From NCBI RefSeq assembly GCF_032818155.1, contig NZ_CP102590.1:496001-560000 (forward strand): a stretch of DNA of 64,000 nt. Direction: 5' to 3'. Source of the stretch: Niallia taxi. GTDB taxonomy: Bacteria > Bacillota > Bacilli > Bacillales > Cytobacillaceae. A model generated the notes under the pieces. It searched no databases, was not told the DNA's origin, and was given only the letters and a program-made list of their open reading frames with translations. Positions 25,158 to 34,551 of the stretch are shown piece after piece. The position numbers and the translations under genes were made by a program. Every line of letters begins with the position of its first letter. The stretch's first letter is position 1.

Positions 25158-25176
25158 AGCTGTCCTCCTGACAGCT
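25158..25176 (-). terminator. Terminator of the SUFU-domain gene
   Basis: AGCTGTC and GACAGCT stem with a 5-nt loop, followed by TTTTTTAAC on the minus strand. Confidence 0.8.
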
Positions 25177-25190
25177 GAAAACGGCATAAA

Positions 25191-25850
25191 TTAGAGATAA
25201 GAGTAGCTCCTCTTCATATCTGTTACCAAATAAGGATTGTCTTGCTTCATTTTTCCCACAAGCTCATTCGCTTTTGTATGATCTTCTTTTATTAACTCCA
25301 ATTCCCTTTCCGTAATTCCTACTAACTGAAGAAAATCGACCCTGCCGTGAACTGTGTCAACACCAGCCGCTTCCGTATCATTAACAACCAATAATGCCGT
25401 GATTTGCGATTCTGCCCCGATATGTATGGAAGTGCCATTTCCTGCAATATATTGGAGTGGTTCTAAAAATCGCTTTTGTGTAAAGGTATAGCTAGCCAAA
25501 TTAGACAACATGTCAAGCGCCCACATACAGTCATCATAAGATTCTTCCTTTAATTTAATGGTCATCTCATAGCCCCATTTGCTCCACTCGCCACCAAAGG
25601 CTTCTTCTTCAGAGTAAAGCTCAGTCATTCCATATGTCAGAATATGCTTATACCCATTTGCTGACTGATAAATACTATAGCCATCTAAATATTGGTCGCC
25701 TCCGAATATCGCTCTTGCATGGAGGTCTGTTGCGAAATGAGCCGGCTCTTGCTCTGCATAAAGTCCCGCAAAAACATCATCAATGGCATCCCAGCCTGGT
25801 GCCCAATCCTCTTGTTCTGCTGCCTGCTTTTTATACTCCTGTTTATTCAC
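25191..25850 (-). CDS. Suppressor-of-fused (SUFU) domain protein
   Basis: A 219-residue cytoplasmic protein. PGWDAIDDVFAGLYAEQEP followed by HF, GGDQYLDGYSIYQS and HILTYGMTELY are the landmarks of the bacterial SUFU domain. GTG 25850 follows GGAGG at 8 nt. Bacterial SUFU proteins are frequently found as immunity proteins to polymorphic toxins, but no toxin gene is adjacent here and the gene is flanked by its own terminator, so a housekeeping or orphan immunity role cannot be told apart. Confidence 0.85.
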   Translation of the reverse strand: MNKQEYKKQAAEQEDWAPGWDAIDDVFAGLYAEQEPAHFATDLHARAIFGGDQYLDGYSIYQSANGYKHILTYGMTELYSEEEAFGGEWSKWGYEMTIKLKEESYDDCMWALDMLSNLASYTFTQKRFLEPLQYIAGNGTSIHIGAESQITALLVVNDTEAAGVDTVHGRVDFLQLVGITERELELIKEDHTKANELVGKMKQDNPYLVTDMKRSYSYL

Positions 25851-26306
25851 ATTCGTTTCCTCCAAACAATCTATTATTCTATGCTTTCCTAATTGCTACT
25901 TACTTTATCCACGTTATCTATGGATTCCCAACCTGTTAACATGAAAAATTCACACCATCGAAATATACATTAACTCAGCTTATTTACCGATACAGAATAT
26001 CCAAGTATCTACCTATTCACATTTTGTCTATACTGTATGTATCATTTTATCATTACCAACCAAATTATGGATAAGAAAATAATTATAAAAAATTTATTTT
26101 TTCATATTTTCACAGATTTTATTATTTTTCAAGTTCGTTTTGTTGGTGAATATCCTGCAAATCCTTTGGGAAAGCTGACAATATCACTTGTCTACAGCAC
26201 TTTCAATAAGTTATGCTTTACTTAAGACAAGCTTTATTCATGCTTGCACTTATTGACTTTAATCAGTCATTTTTTATAAAGTGCGTCATACTATATAAAA
26301 AGCAAA
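25851..26306. other. Gene-free stretch
   Basis: AT-rich DNA between the SUFU gene and the terminator at 26307. It presumably holds the SUFU promoter. A hydrophobic plus-strand frame at 26037-26225 has no ribosome binding site. No repeats were seen. Confidence 0.4.
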
Positions 26307-26330
26307 GCACATTCGTTGGCGCGAATGTGC
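26307..26330 (-). terminator. Terminator of the small membrane protein gene
   Basis: GCACATTCG and CGAATGTGC form a 9-bp stem, followed by TTTGCTTTTT on the minus strand. Confidence 0.85.
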
Positions 26331-26347
26331 GTTAAAGAAATAATCTA

Positions 26348-26671
26348 CTATTTGCTTTTTTTATTTTGTTTATTTCGGTATTCGTCTAACCATCGAAATA
26401 AGCGTTCCTTATCTGCGGCTTCGGCTTTTTTCTTCCGTTCTGCATTGGCGTGCAGAAGATAAAGGATAAGCCCAACAACAGCCCAGATTGCAACCCACTT
26501 ATAAGCCCAGTCGTCCATCAAGAATTGAACCATCTCCAAAATTGGCGTTTTGGAGAATGATACAGTCCCACTGGCAAAACCGTCGCGGATCCGTTTGAAA
26601 TTTTCGAACAAGGCGGTTAATACAAAACCACCATAGAGAAAATTTGAAATGAACAGAAGTACTTTCTTCAT
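26348..26671 (-). CDS. Small two-helix membrane protein
   Basis: A 107-residue protein starting MKKVLLFISNFLYGG with GGAGGTGAG upstream of ATG 26671. Two membrane segments (about 4-24 and 58-78) flank a short loop rich in charged residues; the tail is highly basic (AERKKKAEAADKERLFRWLD). No family recognised. It stands alone between two terminators or intergenic regions. Confidence 0.65.
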   Translation of the reverse strand: MKKVLLFISNFLYGGFVLTALFENFKRIRDGFASGTVSFSKTPILEMVQFLMDDWAYKWVAIWAVVGLILYLLHANAERKKKAEAADKERLFRWLDEYRNKQNKKSK

Positions 26672-27022
26672 TTTTACTCTCACCTCCGTGATAACGAAGA
26701 ATGTCCTTATAATCTTCCGATAGACGACTCGGGCAAAGCTTATTTTTTTTCGGCAGCACATCCCCCCTTTCAATACCACAAAAAGGAAAAAATAAATAAT
26801 AACCTTATCAGAATTAAATATATTAAGTAATTGGCGAAAATATTCCTATTCTATTTAAACATTATTAGGCTTTTTAGGAGTGCTGCAAATATTATTGGGA
26901 TTTGTTATTTGGAGGGGTTATTAGCTTTGGTTATAGTATTGCCAGCACTATTCCCTGCCTATTCACTACTGCTTGTCCCTATTATAAATTGAGGCTTTCT
27001 TCGCGCCTCTTCCTACCTACAT
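26672..27022. other. Gene-free stretch with a weak hairpin
   Basis: AT-rich DNA. GAGGC...GCCTC at about 26991-27009, just past the LysR stop, may terminate that gene. A short hydrophobic plus-strand reading of about 44 codons ending near 26992 has no good start and is probably chance or a decayed remnant. Confidence 0.35.
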
Positions 27023-27931
27023 CTATTCTCCTGCATTATTGTGTTTACTGCTTTCCATACATAAACGAATAAATTCCTTAACTACTGGTGGAAGATTTTC
27101 GCCCTTCCTTGTACAAATGGCAATAATATTCTTCACTGGCGCTATATCAACAAAAACCCTTGCAAGCTGTCCTGTTTTCACATACTCCTTAACAACTAAC
27201 GAGGACACGAAGTTGACGCCATAACCTGTCATAACAGAACGGACGGCCTCATTTAAACCGGTAAACTGCAAAGCAATCTTTGGTGGTTTCACCTGATGTG
27301 TGTGACATAAGGAGAGCAGCCTTTCTCTTGTGGAACTGCCTGCTTCTCTCATGATAAAAGGCTCTTTCATAACATCCTCAAGTGATACGGTACTGTTCGC
27401 AAGCCTATGCTGAGGGGAAACGACAAACCATATCTCATCCTGAAAAAGCTGTCTCCACTCTATTTCCTCCATCTGCTCTTCCAGTCCGCCTGCATACATG
27501 GCCATATCGGCTTTATAATGAATCAATTCACGAAAGGCATCCGTTGAATTTCTCGTTGTAATGCTTATCTCAACATCCTCATTGGCTGCTTTAAAGGCTG
27601 CTGCCCATTGCGGGATAAGAAAGTTCGCAGGAAGAAAGGTAGCAGTAATATGAAGCCGCCCCTTTTTCGCTGTTTTATAATCTTGTACAAACTGTTCTAG
27701 TTGTGCTTCATGAGCAAAAAACAACTCCGCTTTTTGCGCCAATGCTTCTCCAAACGGTGTTAAAGTAAACCTTTTGCCATTCTTTTTAAACAAGGCGATT
27801 CCCAGTTCTTTTTCAAATTGCTTTATTTGGCTCGATACAGCAGGCTGACTTATCAGCAGAATTTCCGCAGCTTTAGTAAAGCTCCCCAAACTTGCTACAT
27901 GATGAAACAATCGAAGTCCATGAAGGTTCAT
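27023..27931 (-). CDS. LysR family regulator
   Basis: A 302-residue LysR protein with the N-terminal helix-turn-helix (MNLHGLRLFHHVASLGSFTKAAE, LISQPAVSSQIKQFE) and an effector-binding domain of CysL/CbbR-like appearance. It is transcribed away from an O-methyltransferase gene 108 bp distant, with a long AT-rich inverted repeat between them, so it probably controls that gene and itself. Inducer unknown. Confidence 0.9.
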   Translation of the reverse strand: MNLHGLRLFHHVASLGSFTKAAEILLISQPAVSSQIKQFEKELGIALFKKNGKRFTLTPFGEALAQKAELFFAHEAQLEQFVQDYKTAKKGRLHITATFLPANFLIPQWAAAFKAANEDVEISITTRNSTDAFRELIHYKADMAMYAGGLEEQMEEIEWRQLFQDEIWFVVSPQHRLANSTVSLEDVMKEPFIMREAGSSTRERLLSLCHTHQVKPPKIALQFTGLNEAVRSVMTGYGVNFVSSLVVKEYVKTGQLARVFVDIAPVKNIIAICTRKGENLPPVVKEFIRLCMESSKHNNAGE

Positions 27932-27954
27932 TCAACTCCTCCTTATAACTTTAA

Positions 27955-27994
27955 TTTATATAAATATAAAAAACATATATTTTATTTATATAAA
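27955..27994. promoter_or_regulatory. Inverted repeat in the divergent LysR/methyltransferase promoter
   Basis: TTTATATAAATA...AAAA (27955-27970) faces TTTTATTTATATAAA (27980-27994). Placement midway between divergent starts fits a LysR operator, although AT richness lowers specificity. Confidence 0.45.
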
Positions 27995-28039
27995 ATTATA
28001 ACTTACAATGAATATATAATCCAAAAGGAGTTGGTTATC

Positions 28040-28708
28040 ATGAAAAACGATAAAACTTGGAATTCAGTTGACCACTATTTTACGGCACAGCTTCAGCCAG
28101 AAAGCAAAGATTTGCAATATGTAAGAGACAATAATCAAAAGAATGGCTTACCCGATATTGATGTTACTCCAACACAAGGAAAATTCCTCGCAATGCTTGC
28201 ACAGCTAAAAGGAGCAAAAAACATATTAGAGATAGGCACACTTGGCGGCTACAGCACCATATGGCTCGCTCGCACCCTCCCCGAGGACGGAAAAATAGTC
28301 ACATTAGAGGTAGACCCCATTCATGCAAAAACAGCTCAAGCAAATATAAACTCAGCTAAACTAGGGGATAAAGTTACAATAATAGAAGGACCTGCATTAA
28401 CCACCTTGCCTACATTACAGGAACAAGGATTCTCCAATTTTGACTTTATCTTCATTGATGCAGATAAGCCAAATAATCCCCATTATATTAAATGGGCACT
28501 TCAATTGGCCGCAAAAGGTGCGGTGATTGTTTCTGATAATGTTGTCCGGGATGGCGAAGTCATAAATAAGAACACCTGTGATGAAAAAGTGCTCGGAATC
28601 AGGAAATTCATTGACATCCTTACAAAAGATGAACGGGCCGATTCAGTCGGTATCCAAACAGTTGGCGAAAAGGGATATGACGGATTTGTGCTAACAATTG
28701 TTCAATAA
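28040..28708 (+). CDS. Class I SAM-dependent O-methyltransferase
   Basis: A 222-residue enzyme of the catechol/caffeoyl-CoA O-methyltransferase group: SAM-binding motif NILEIGTLGGYSTIWLA, acidic VTLEVDP, and metal-binding FIDADKPNN followed by SDNVVRDG. ATG 28040 has AAGGAG upstream. It methylates a small hydroxylated compound in a Mg-dependent way; the substrate is unknown. Divergent from the LysR gene, its likely regulator. It could belong with the quinone-defence genes as a catechol-methylating enzyme, but that is speculation. Confidence 0.85.
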   Translation: MKNDKTWNSVDHYFTAQLQPESKDLQYVRDNNQKNGLPDIDVTPTQGKFLAMLAQLKGAKNILEIGTLGGYSTIWLARTLPEDGKIVTLEVDPIHAKTAQANINSAKLGDKVTIIEGPALTTLPTLQEQGFSNFDFIFIDADKPNNPHYIKWALQLAAKGAVIVSDNVVRDGEVINKNTCDEKVLGIRKFIDILTKDERADSVGIQTVGEKGYDGFVLTIVQ

Positions 28709-28712
28709 AAAA

Positions 28713-28748
28713 AGAAAGGGAGGAGCAAAAACTTGCTCTTCCCTTTCT
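28713..28748 (+). terminator. Terminator of the methyltransferase gene
   Basis: AGAAAGGGAGGAGCAA pairs with TTGCTCTTCCCTTTCT with one or two small mismatches. Confidence 0.75.
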
Positions 28749-28749
28749 C

Positions 28750-28872
28750 TCATGATTGAATTGTTTCCTCTTTAGAGCGAGGCTTTCGTTCTTCCTTATA
28801 TCCTCCCTTTGGATGGTCGCCATTGGAGAAAATAATAAATAGAACCGAAAGGAAAACAAACAGGTTTTTCAA
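28750..28872 (-). CDS. Possible 40-residue secreted or membrane peptide
   Basis: A frame from TTG 28872 encodes a hydrophobic helix (KNLFVFLSVLFIIFS) followed by a polar basic tail (NGDHPKGGYKEERKPRS). The ribosome binding site is weak (AGAAAGAAG). The signal-like start followed by a charged tail is protein-like, but no homologue comes to mind. Confidence 0.3.
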   Translation of the reverse strand: MKNLFVFLSVLFIIFSNGDHPKGGYKEERKPRSKEETIQS

Positions 28873-29188
28873 TGTAAAAACTTCTTTCTAGATTTATAGA
28901 TTAATAACGTGTAAACATATTTAATTATATATTGTATGATTTAGAAAGACAATTGTCCTTTATTCCCCTTTTCCTTAGTACGGCTGGAAAAACAATTGAT
29001 TATGTCTCCTGACAAGCTCTAAACTAAACAATAATAAATACTTTCAATAGTCCTATTTTTTCCTATACTTAAATCAGAGGTTTCTGTCTAGGAAAATATT
29101 ATTCTAACACTAAACAATTATTCACTCCAAATAACCTCCATGTTAAGGGGCAATTGGCGTAAGAAGCGCTCAAAATCCATAAAGAAAA
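28873..29188. other. Gene-free stretch
   Basis: AT-rich DNA without recognisable genes, repeats or strong hairpins. Confidence 0.4.
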
Positions 29189-29209
29189 GCATGAGAAATA
29201 TCCTCATGC
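29189..29209 (-). terminator. Terminator overlapping a stop codon
   Basis: GCATGAG and CTCATGC form the stem, which includes the TGA of the DUF4309-type gene; CTTTTCTTT follows on the minus strand. Confidence 0.7.
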
Positions 29210-30388
29210 ATTCAAGCTTGCGATTAATTTTACTGATTTATACGTTTCTGCCGGGTCGTCTGTATTCTTATAGAAGTATAATTTGTAATTTCCTAAATCG
29301 TAATATAGAAGATAGCTTCCATCTTGTTCACTATATTCTTTAGCAATTGGTTCTCCTAATGATTGGATTACTTCCTTTTCTGATAGGTTAATTGGTAAGT
29401 AATAGGATGAAATTGGTGTTTTTGGATCTTGAACGTACTCATGGGGTGTTCCAAATCCGATGTGGTAGTTTTTATACATTAGCTGATATCCACCTTCTAC
29501 CGCTACTACCCAATCAGGTTGGCCATGGCTTTCCATCATCGCGCCAACTGTTGACTTAAGAGGTACATCTATACCTTGAACAATTCCTTTTTTGGCATTC
29601 ACTAAAAAGTCTGGAACCTTGACTTTCTGATTGTTTATTTGAGCTGAAGCTGCATCAAATTCTCCAGTGTTCTTCGTTGGAGATGGTTCTGTTTCTTTAA
29701 CCTCTTCAGAATCAGATGATTCTGTTGGTTTTGGTGTGGTGATTGCTTCTTGAGACTCATTATTTTCCTGTGTTTCTTGATTGCCTTGCGATGTTTCTTC
29801 TTCCTCTGCCTCTTTATCTTCCTGGTTTGTTGCGCTATTGAACTCAGTTTCTGTTAAATACGTAACTTCAATCGTATAGTCCGTATTATTTCCAGCGCTT
29901 GAATCATTAGCTTCGTGAATCAGGATTTCTGCAAATCCGTCTGCCAAACGGTAATAATAGCTGTTTTGACTATCTGCTTGTTCTGCATTACCTTTAACGA
30001 GAGTAAACACAGGTGGAAGTAATTTTTCAGCTAAGCTATGAATTTTTTCTTTATCTCCGGCTACGTTGAATTTAAGGGAGGTAATTGCATTAGCTTGATC
30101 ATAGTATAGAGCTATCTCATTTTTCACTTTTCCTGAGAGCTGGAAGGCCTTTTGTCCATCACCTTCAGACGTTGGCTCTCCATATAGAGATTGTGCTTCT
30201 TGGATGTTATCTCCAAGCTGAGGATATTTTAAATTTAAAAGTATCGAAAGTACATCCTCTTCTACAATTTCCTCTTTAACTGCTTCTGATGAATCATTGA
30301 TCTTAAACACTTCTAGCTTCCATAATACCAATAGCGCCAGTATTACGATTAATACTGTTGTGATAATGATGACCAGCTTCTTTTTCAA
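29204..30388 (-). CDS. Membrane-anchored YjgB/DUF4309-like protein
   Basis: A 394-residue exported protein: an N-terminal membrane anchor (about 4-23), a first globular region (45-170) with YPQLGDNIQEAQSLYGEP, an acidic Gln/Glu/Ser/Pro linker (about 185-245, with NQETQENNESQE), and a C-terminal globular region with GIDVPLKSTVGAMMESHGQP and YYLPINLSEKEVIQSLGEP. Both globular parts look like the DUF4309 fold seen in B. subtilis YjgB, so this may be a two-domain version. It acts on the outer face of the membrane. Function unknown. Confidence 0.65.
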   Translation of the reverse strand: MKKKLVIIITTVLIVILALLVLWKLEVFKINDSSEAVKEEIVEEDVLSILLNLKYPQLGDNIQEAQSLYGEPTSEGDGQKAFQLSGKVKNEIALYYDQANAITSLKFNVAGDKEKIHSLAEKLLPPVFTLVKGNAEQADSQNSYYYRLADGFAEILIHEANDSSAGNNTDYTIEVTYLTETEFNSATNQEDKEAEEEETSQGNQETQENNESQEAITTPKPTESSDSEEVKETEPSPTKNTGEFDAASAQINNQKVKVPDFLVNAKKGIVQGIDVPLKSTVGAMMESHGQPDWVVAVEGGYQLMYKNYHIGFGTPHEYVQDPKTPISSYYLPINLSEKEVIQSLGEPIAKEYSEQDGSYLLYYDLGNYKLYFYKNTDDPAETYKSVKLIASLNA

Positions 30389-30638
30389 CGCTTCCTCCCT
30401 GCCTTCTGTGTATTATAACTTTCAATGTCACTTTAACACATTCACGGTGTTTTTTGTCATTTATATTACGAATGTTACAATCTTTACAAATTATTGTAAC
30501 AAAATTTACATTAAAAATGGTGAACCCTATTCATATATTCAAAATCAGCCTTTGTATGAAAAAGATTACTTCCTATTTGCAAATAAAAAAAGCATGCGAA
30601 GAAGCCTTGATTACTCCTTAACTTCATATATTTTAGGT

Positions 30639-31520
30639 TTACTTTGACTCTAACAAGTTTTTGATAAATTCGATAAATCTTTGCGAAGCTGGAGCGATTT
30701 CTTTTAGTGATAATGCCGCAATACCAATAATTCGATGCTGCTCTGGCTCAAGACGAAGTGCTGTCACTTTGTATGGCATGCTTTGCAGGACTAGTTCAGG
30801 CATAATGCTGACACCTAATTCATTTTCCACCATCGCTAAAATCGCTTGGTCATCAGCCATTTCAAAACTGTTTTGGAGTGTAACACCAGTATCTTTTAAT
30901 ATGCGTTTTATGTCGTGGTTATAACCCGATTTTAGAGTAATAAAGGCTTCATTTTCTAATTGATCAATACGTACCTTATCAAGATTACTCAGAGGGTGTT
31001 TTTGTGGAAGGATACATAATATCCGATCTTTTTTTAATGGAATTGTTTCGAATTTTTCTGTTGTTGGTAAAGTTGTAAAACCAAAATCTATAACACCGTT
31101 CACAATCCACTCTTCCACATCCTGGTAGCCCCCTTGAAAAATTTTTATCTCAATGAAAGGATGTTCTTGTTTAAAGTTTTTCAGCAATCTTGGCAGCCAT
31201 TGAATACAAACACTTGTAAAAGCCCCAATACGTACTGTTCCTACTTCGAGTCCCTTGATTGACGCTGCTTCTTGCTTCAGTTTTTCGTCCCAATGCAGGA
31301 CAGTTCGAACAGACTTTAACATTCTTTGCCCATTACTTGTTAAAGTAATTCCAGACCGACTTCTTATTAATAGTGGAAATCCAAATTCCGCCTCAAGGTT
31401 TGCGATTGAATAACTAACCGCAGACTGCGTTATATTTAATGCTTCTGCCGCTTTTGTTAAGCTTCCCAATTCTACAACTGTGTTAAAAACTTCATATCTT
31501 GCCAGGCTCATCCCTATCAT
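30639..31520 (-). CDS. LysR family regulator
   Basis: A 293-residue LysR protein: helix-turn-helix at the N-terminus (SLARYEVFNTVVELGSLTKA, ITQSAVSYSIANLE) and a full effector domain (VRIGAFTSVCIQWLPRLLK, ENELGVSIMPELVL). A second in-frame ATG (31511) has comparable support as start. It is divergent from a DUF554 membrane protein gene 115 bp away, probably its target. Confidence 0.9.
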   Translation of the reverse strand: MIGMSLARYEVFNTVVELGSLTKAAEALNITQSAVSYSIANLEAEFGFPLLIRSRSGITLTSNGQRMLKSVRTVLHWDEKLKQEAASIKGLEVGTVRIGAFTSVCIQWLPRLLKNFKQEHPFIEIKIFQGGYQDVEEWIVNGVIDFGFTTLPTTEKFETIPLKKDRILCILPQKHPLSNLDKVRIDQLENEAFITLKSGYNHDIKRILKDTGVTLQNSFEMADDQAILAMVENELGVSIMPELVLQSMPYKVTALRLEPEQHRIIGIAALSLKEIAPASQRFIEFIKNLLESK

Positions 31521-31635
31521 TCCTATCTATCGATTTCATTCATGCTTACTATCTAAAACTTTGATTTTATTTATATATAATTTACCCCTATAATACAAGA
31601 AAACACAACAATATGGAAAGAGTCGGTGAACTACA

Positions 31636-32337
31636 GTGATTTTAATGGGGGCTTTAGCAAATGCAATCGGTGTAAGCGTTGGTACATTATTAGGGAGTCT
31701 ACTTCGTCGTATTCCAGAAAGCATGAAGGACACTGTTATGAAAATAATGGGCTTAGCCATTGTCGTTTTGGGAATGCAAATGGGACTTAAAACGGAAAAT
31801 TTTCTTATCGTGATTTTAAGTCTTGCTATAGGAGCAGTTATTGGTGAGTTACTTTCCTTAGAAGATAAAATTACCAAGCTAGGGGATTGGTTAGAGAAAC
31901 ATGTCGGCTCAAATAAACAAGGAAGCATATCACAAGGATTTATAACTGGTACATTGATTTTCGTAGTTGGGGCAATGGGCATAATTGGTGCCTTAGATAG
32001 TGGTATTCGAGGAAATAATGATGTGCTATACACGAAAGCCGTTATTGACGGATTCATTGCAATTATCTTAACGACCACATTGGGTATCGGCGTGTTATTC
32101 TCTGCAATTCCCGTCATTTTATATGAAGGGTTAATAGCGATTTTCGCTACCCAAATTGTTCGATTGGTTCCAGATGCTTTAATGGATCAGTTTGTTATAG
32201 AGATGTCAGCAACTGGCGGTATTATGATTATTGCTATTGGGTTAAATTTAGTTGGAATTACAAAAATTAAAATAGCTAACCTTCTACCTGCGTTAGTAGT
32301 TGCTATTGTTGTCGTTTCGATAATGCATTTATTTTAA
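31636..32337 (+). CDS. DUF554 family membrane protein (YdfK-like)
   Basis: A 233-residue protein with about seven hydrophobic segments. ALANAIGVSVGTLLGSLLRR at the start and GAMGIIGALDSGIRGNNDVL in the middle are characteristic of DUF554. GTG 31636 follows GGTG at 7 nt. The family's role is unknown, although members are spread through Firmicutes and are often next to regulators. Divergent from a LysR gene. A dispersed terminator-bearing repeat begins 37 bp after its stop. Confidence 0.85.
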   Translation: MILMGALANAIGVSVGTLLGSLLRRIPESMKDTVMKIMGLAIVVLGMQMGLKTENFLIVILSLAIGAVIGELLSLEDKITKLGDWLEKHVGSNKQGSISQGFITGTLIFVVGAMGIIGALDSGIRGNNDVLYTKAVIDGFIAIILTTTLGIGVLFSAIPVILYEGLIAIFATQIVRLVPDALMDQFVIEMSATGGIMIIAIGLNLVGITKIKIANLLPALVVAIVVVSIMHLF

Positions 32338-32373
32338 GTTTTATTTATTAGTACGATTATAACTTAATATCAT

Positions 32374-32520
32374 AAAGAGGCTGGGACATAAGTAAGTGAA
32401 TCTGTATAAAAACCGAACTGCTTAATCAATGATTAAATAGTTCGGCTTTTTTGTGTTTTTTTAGTTTTAATACACTGATTAGAAAACTTAGAGGAATGGA
32501 GTTAACGTCTCCATAGGAAA
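32374..32520 (+). repeat. Dispersed terminator-bearing repeat, copy B (truncated)
   Basis: It starts AAAGAGGCTGGGACATAAG, then carries the hairpin CCGAACTGCTTAATCA/TGATTAAATAGTTCGG with a TTTTTT run, and TAGAGGAATGGAG, where homology to the other copies ends. The GC-rich core and right end are missing. It lies directly behind the DUF554 gene, same orientation. Confidence 0.75.
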
Positions 32521-32653
32521 GTAGTTAAACTTCCCCCAAGTGGCTAGAATACTTTTAGTTGGCAGCATTTTATCACCTGCATTTAGTAGAATGTTTTAAT
32601 AATAGCAACTATTTCTGCAATAAGGGACTGAAATCCTCCTTTAACTAGTTCTT

Positions 32654-33337
32654 TTACTCCATTTGTTTTTCATTTACATAGTCAATAAATGCCCTTGCTT
32701 CTTCAAATGGACCTTGCAAATCCGTTGGTATTTCCTTTGTTTCTATATAATGGTCCGGATTTATCTGACTCTTTGAAATGATTTCTTCATAAATCATAAG
32801 AGATTTAATATAATGCTTGTATTCCTCTTCAGTTAACAACTCCTTACTAGATTCCAGACCATTTAATTGATCATAGTATGGCTGTATTTCTAAATAAACT
32901 TTTGCAAGCTCTGTTTGTTTTTCTTGTGAGAGTGCAGCATAGTTAATCCCTCCATATTTGTCACCAAATTCAAGCTTAGCATCAGTCATTATTTTTACAA
33001 GTCCGATAAACTCTTTATATTCTGCTGGTTCAATCTGGCCTTGTGCTTGGGCAATTTTTGCATCCAACCTGAGGTAGCCTTCCATTGTTGCACTTGTAAT
33101 ATGCTTTTTCAAATTATCAAAAGAGCCGTATAGTCCATCAGCTATGAGAGATTTCGTGGCAAATGCCCCTGTCGGTATTAGCAATGAAGCAGCTAAAACA
33201 CCTGTGATAATTCTTTTTTTCGTTTTTGACTTTCCGAGATGGATACTAGTCATAACATTCATTCTTAGTCCTGGCGGAGGAGTAATTTCTTTTCCAATCT
33301 CTTGTAAGGACTCCCTAAGTTTAGTCTCAATATTCAT
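32654..33337 (-). CDS. DUF3600 protein, putative ECF sigma-factor antagonist
   Basis: A 227-residue protein: a cytoplasmic N-terminus (KLRESLQEIGKEITPPPGL), one membrane helix (about 43-60, TGVLAASLLIPTGAFA) and a helical outer domain. This is the layout of DUF3600 proteins annotated in Bacillus cereus-group genomes as negative effectors of ECF sigma factors. Its ATG lies inside the last codons of the sigma gene (11-nt overlap), so synthesis is coupled. With the sigma gene frameshifted, its partner may be absent. Confidence 0.75.
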   Translation of the reverse strand: MNIETKLRESLQEIGKEITPPPGLRMNVMTSIHLGKSKTKKRIITGVLAASLLIPTGAFATKSLIADGLYGSFDNLKKHITSATMEGYLRLDAKIAQAQGQIEPAEYKEFIGLVKIMTDAKLEFGDKYGGINYAALSQEKQTELAKVYLEIQPYYDQLNGLESSKELLTEEEYKHYIKSLMIYEEIISKSQINPDHYIETKEIPTDLQGPFEEARAFIDYVNEKQME

Positions 33338-33907
33338 AAACCTTCCTCACTTCTTCAAGAATTTTTTTATTTTTTCCTTTTGTACGTAATTTTGTTAAAG
33401 CTGCATTTATTCTTGACTTAACTGTTCCAATAGGAACCTCCAAAATCGCTGAAATCTCATCTTGGGTATAATCGTTTAAATAACGAAGAATAACTACCTG
33501 TTTCAGTTTATATGGTAATTCATCCACTAATTTGACTAGCTGTTTATTGTTATTTTTTCAATAACTTCGGTTGAGAAATCTAATTCTTTTTCCTCTTTAA
33601 ATTCCTCAACCTTCTTAACAGTTCTAATGATCATCCACTTTTTTCTTCGATAAGCTTTAATTTGTTTTAACACAATTCCCATTAACCAAGGCTTAAACTT
33701 CCGTTCAACATCGAATTTTTTTATAGACTTAAACACCTGTATGTAAATGTCTTGTACCAAATCATCTACATCTGTTTTTTCCTCCACTAAAAAGTGAACT
33801 GTTTTAAATACATCTTGGATTGTTTTTTCGTAAAGTTCCCCGCATGCCTCTTTGTCTCCAACTCCAATAAGGTTAATTAATTTAATAAATTCATTATCAA
33901 CACTCAA
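33327..33907 (-). pseudogene. ECF sigma factor gene with a frameshift
   Basis: TTG 33907, 6 nt after AAAGGAGG, opens a frame with sigma region 2 (LVQDIYIQVFKSIKKFD, KPWLMGIVLKQIKAYRRKKW) that stops near 33536. The next frame supplies region 4 (QLVKLVDELPYKLKQVVILR, YTQDEISAILEVPIGTVKSR). One extra A in the six-A run at about 33554-33559 joins them into a ~193-residue ECF sigma factor (EKNNNKQLVKLVDEL). The DUF3600 gene overlaps its end. Either the gene is inactivated, or expression relies on slippage, or the assembly lost one base. Confidence 0.8.
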
Positions 33908-34082
33908 CCTTATTCACCTCCTTTATGTCTTACACTATATATTGGTAGCAATTTCAAATTTCGTTCGATTTTTTTATAATAAAAAAGAGCCTATTATGCA
34001 TTGGCTCAAGAAAGTACTTATTAATAGGGCTTGTTTAAGCTATCCTTAAGTAGAGTGCTTGTTAATGGCTCTCGATAAAAAA

Positions 34083-34298
34083 TTAATATCCAAAAAATCT
34101 TGGAACCTGAACACCAAGATCAAATAGTGTACTCATTACAAAAAAGAAAAGAATGATAACCACACAAATGTTTACAATAATATTTCCAAATGTACTACCC
34201 GCTTCTGCAACATCCTCTTGCTGCTGTCTTTTTATTTCTCTATATATCCCTTGTACCTTTTGTTGTTTTTTCGTTTTTGTATGATTTTTTTCGTTCAT
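34083..34298 (-). CDS. Small single-helix membrane protein
   Basis: A 71-residue protein from ATG 34298 after GGAGG. A basic, Gln-rich N-terminus (KTKKQQKVQGIYREIKRQQQ) precedes one membrane helix (about 44-62) and a short tail PRFFGY. No family recognised. Confidence 0.55.
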   Translation of the reverse strand: MNEKNHTKTKKQQKVQGIYREIKRQQQEDVAEAGSTFGNIIVNICVVIILFFFVMSTLFDLGVQVPRFFGY

Positions 34299-34551
34299 CT
34301 CGTCCTCCATTATATGAAAGGATAATATAATTACCAGTTTACTACAAATCTTCATATGGATAAATATGTATTTCCTAATCAGGAAATTGGAAGAATTATA
34401 AATTGTATATCAAACAAAAAAAAACTCCCCATAGGCAGTTTTATGTTTTACTATATTTAAATTATATTTGAAGATTAAAATATCTCCCTAAAAATCTACT
34501 AAAATACGAAGGTTTTCTGCAAAATGCAAACATTGCTTATGTATATAGCTA

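Noticed and set aside
25191..25850. SUFU protein as part of an intact toxin-immunity pair
   Set aside because: No toxin gene is adjacent and the gene has its own terminator. Only an orphan role can be considered.
26037..26225. 62-codon hydrophobic plus-strand frame
   Set aside because: No ribosome binding site; composition explained by AT-rich intergenic DNA.
26860..26995. Short hydrophobic reading ending near 26992, with GGAGGGG before a TTG, like a small toxin peptide
   Set aside because: Spacing to the TTG is too long, only about 21 codons follow, and no antisense RNA promoter is evident.
28620..28859. 79-codon minus-strand frame overlapping the methyltransferase end
   Set aside because: Lies mostly over the methyltransferase gene and its terminator. 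The in-between 40-codon frame at 28750-28872 is the better candidate.
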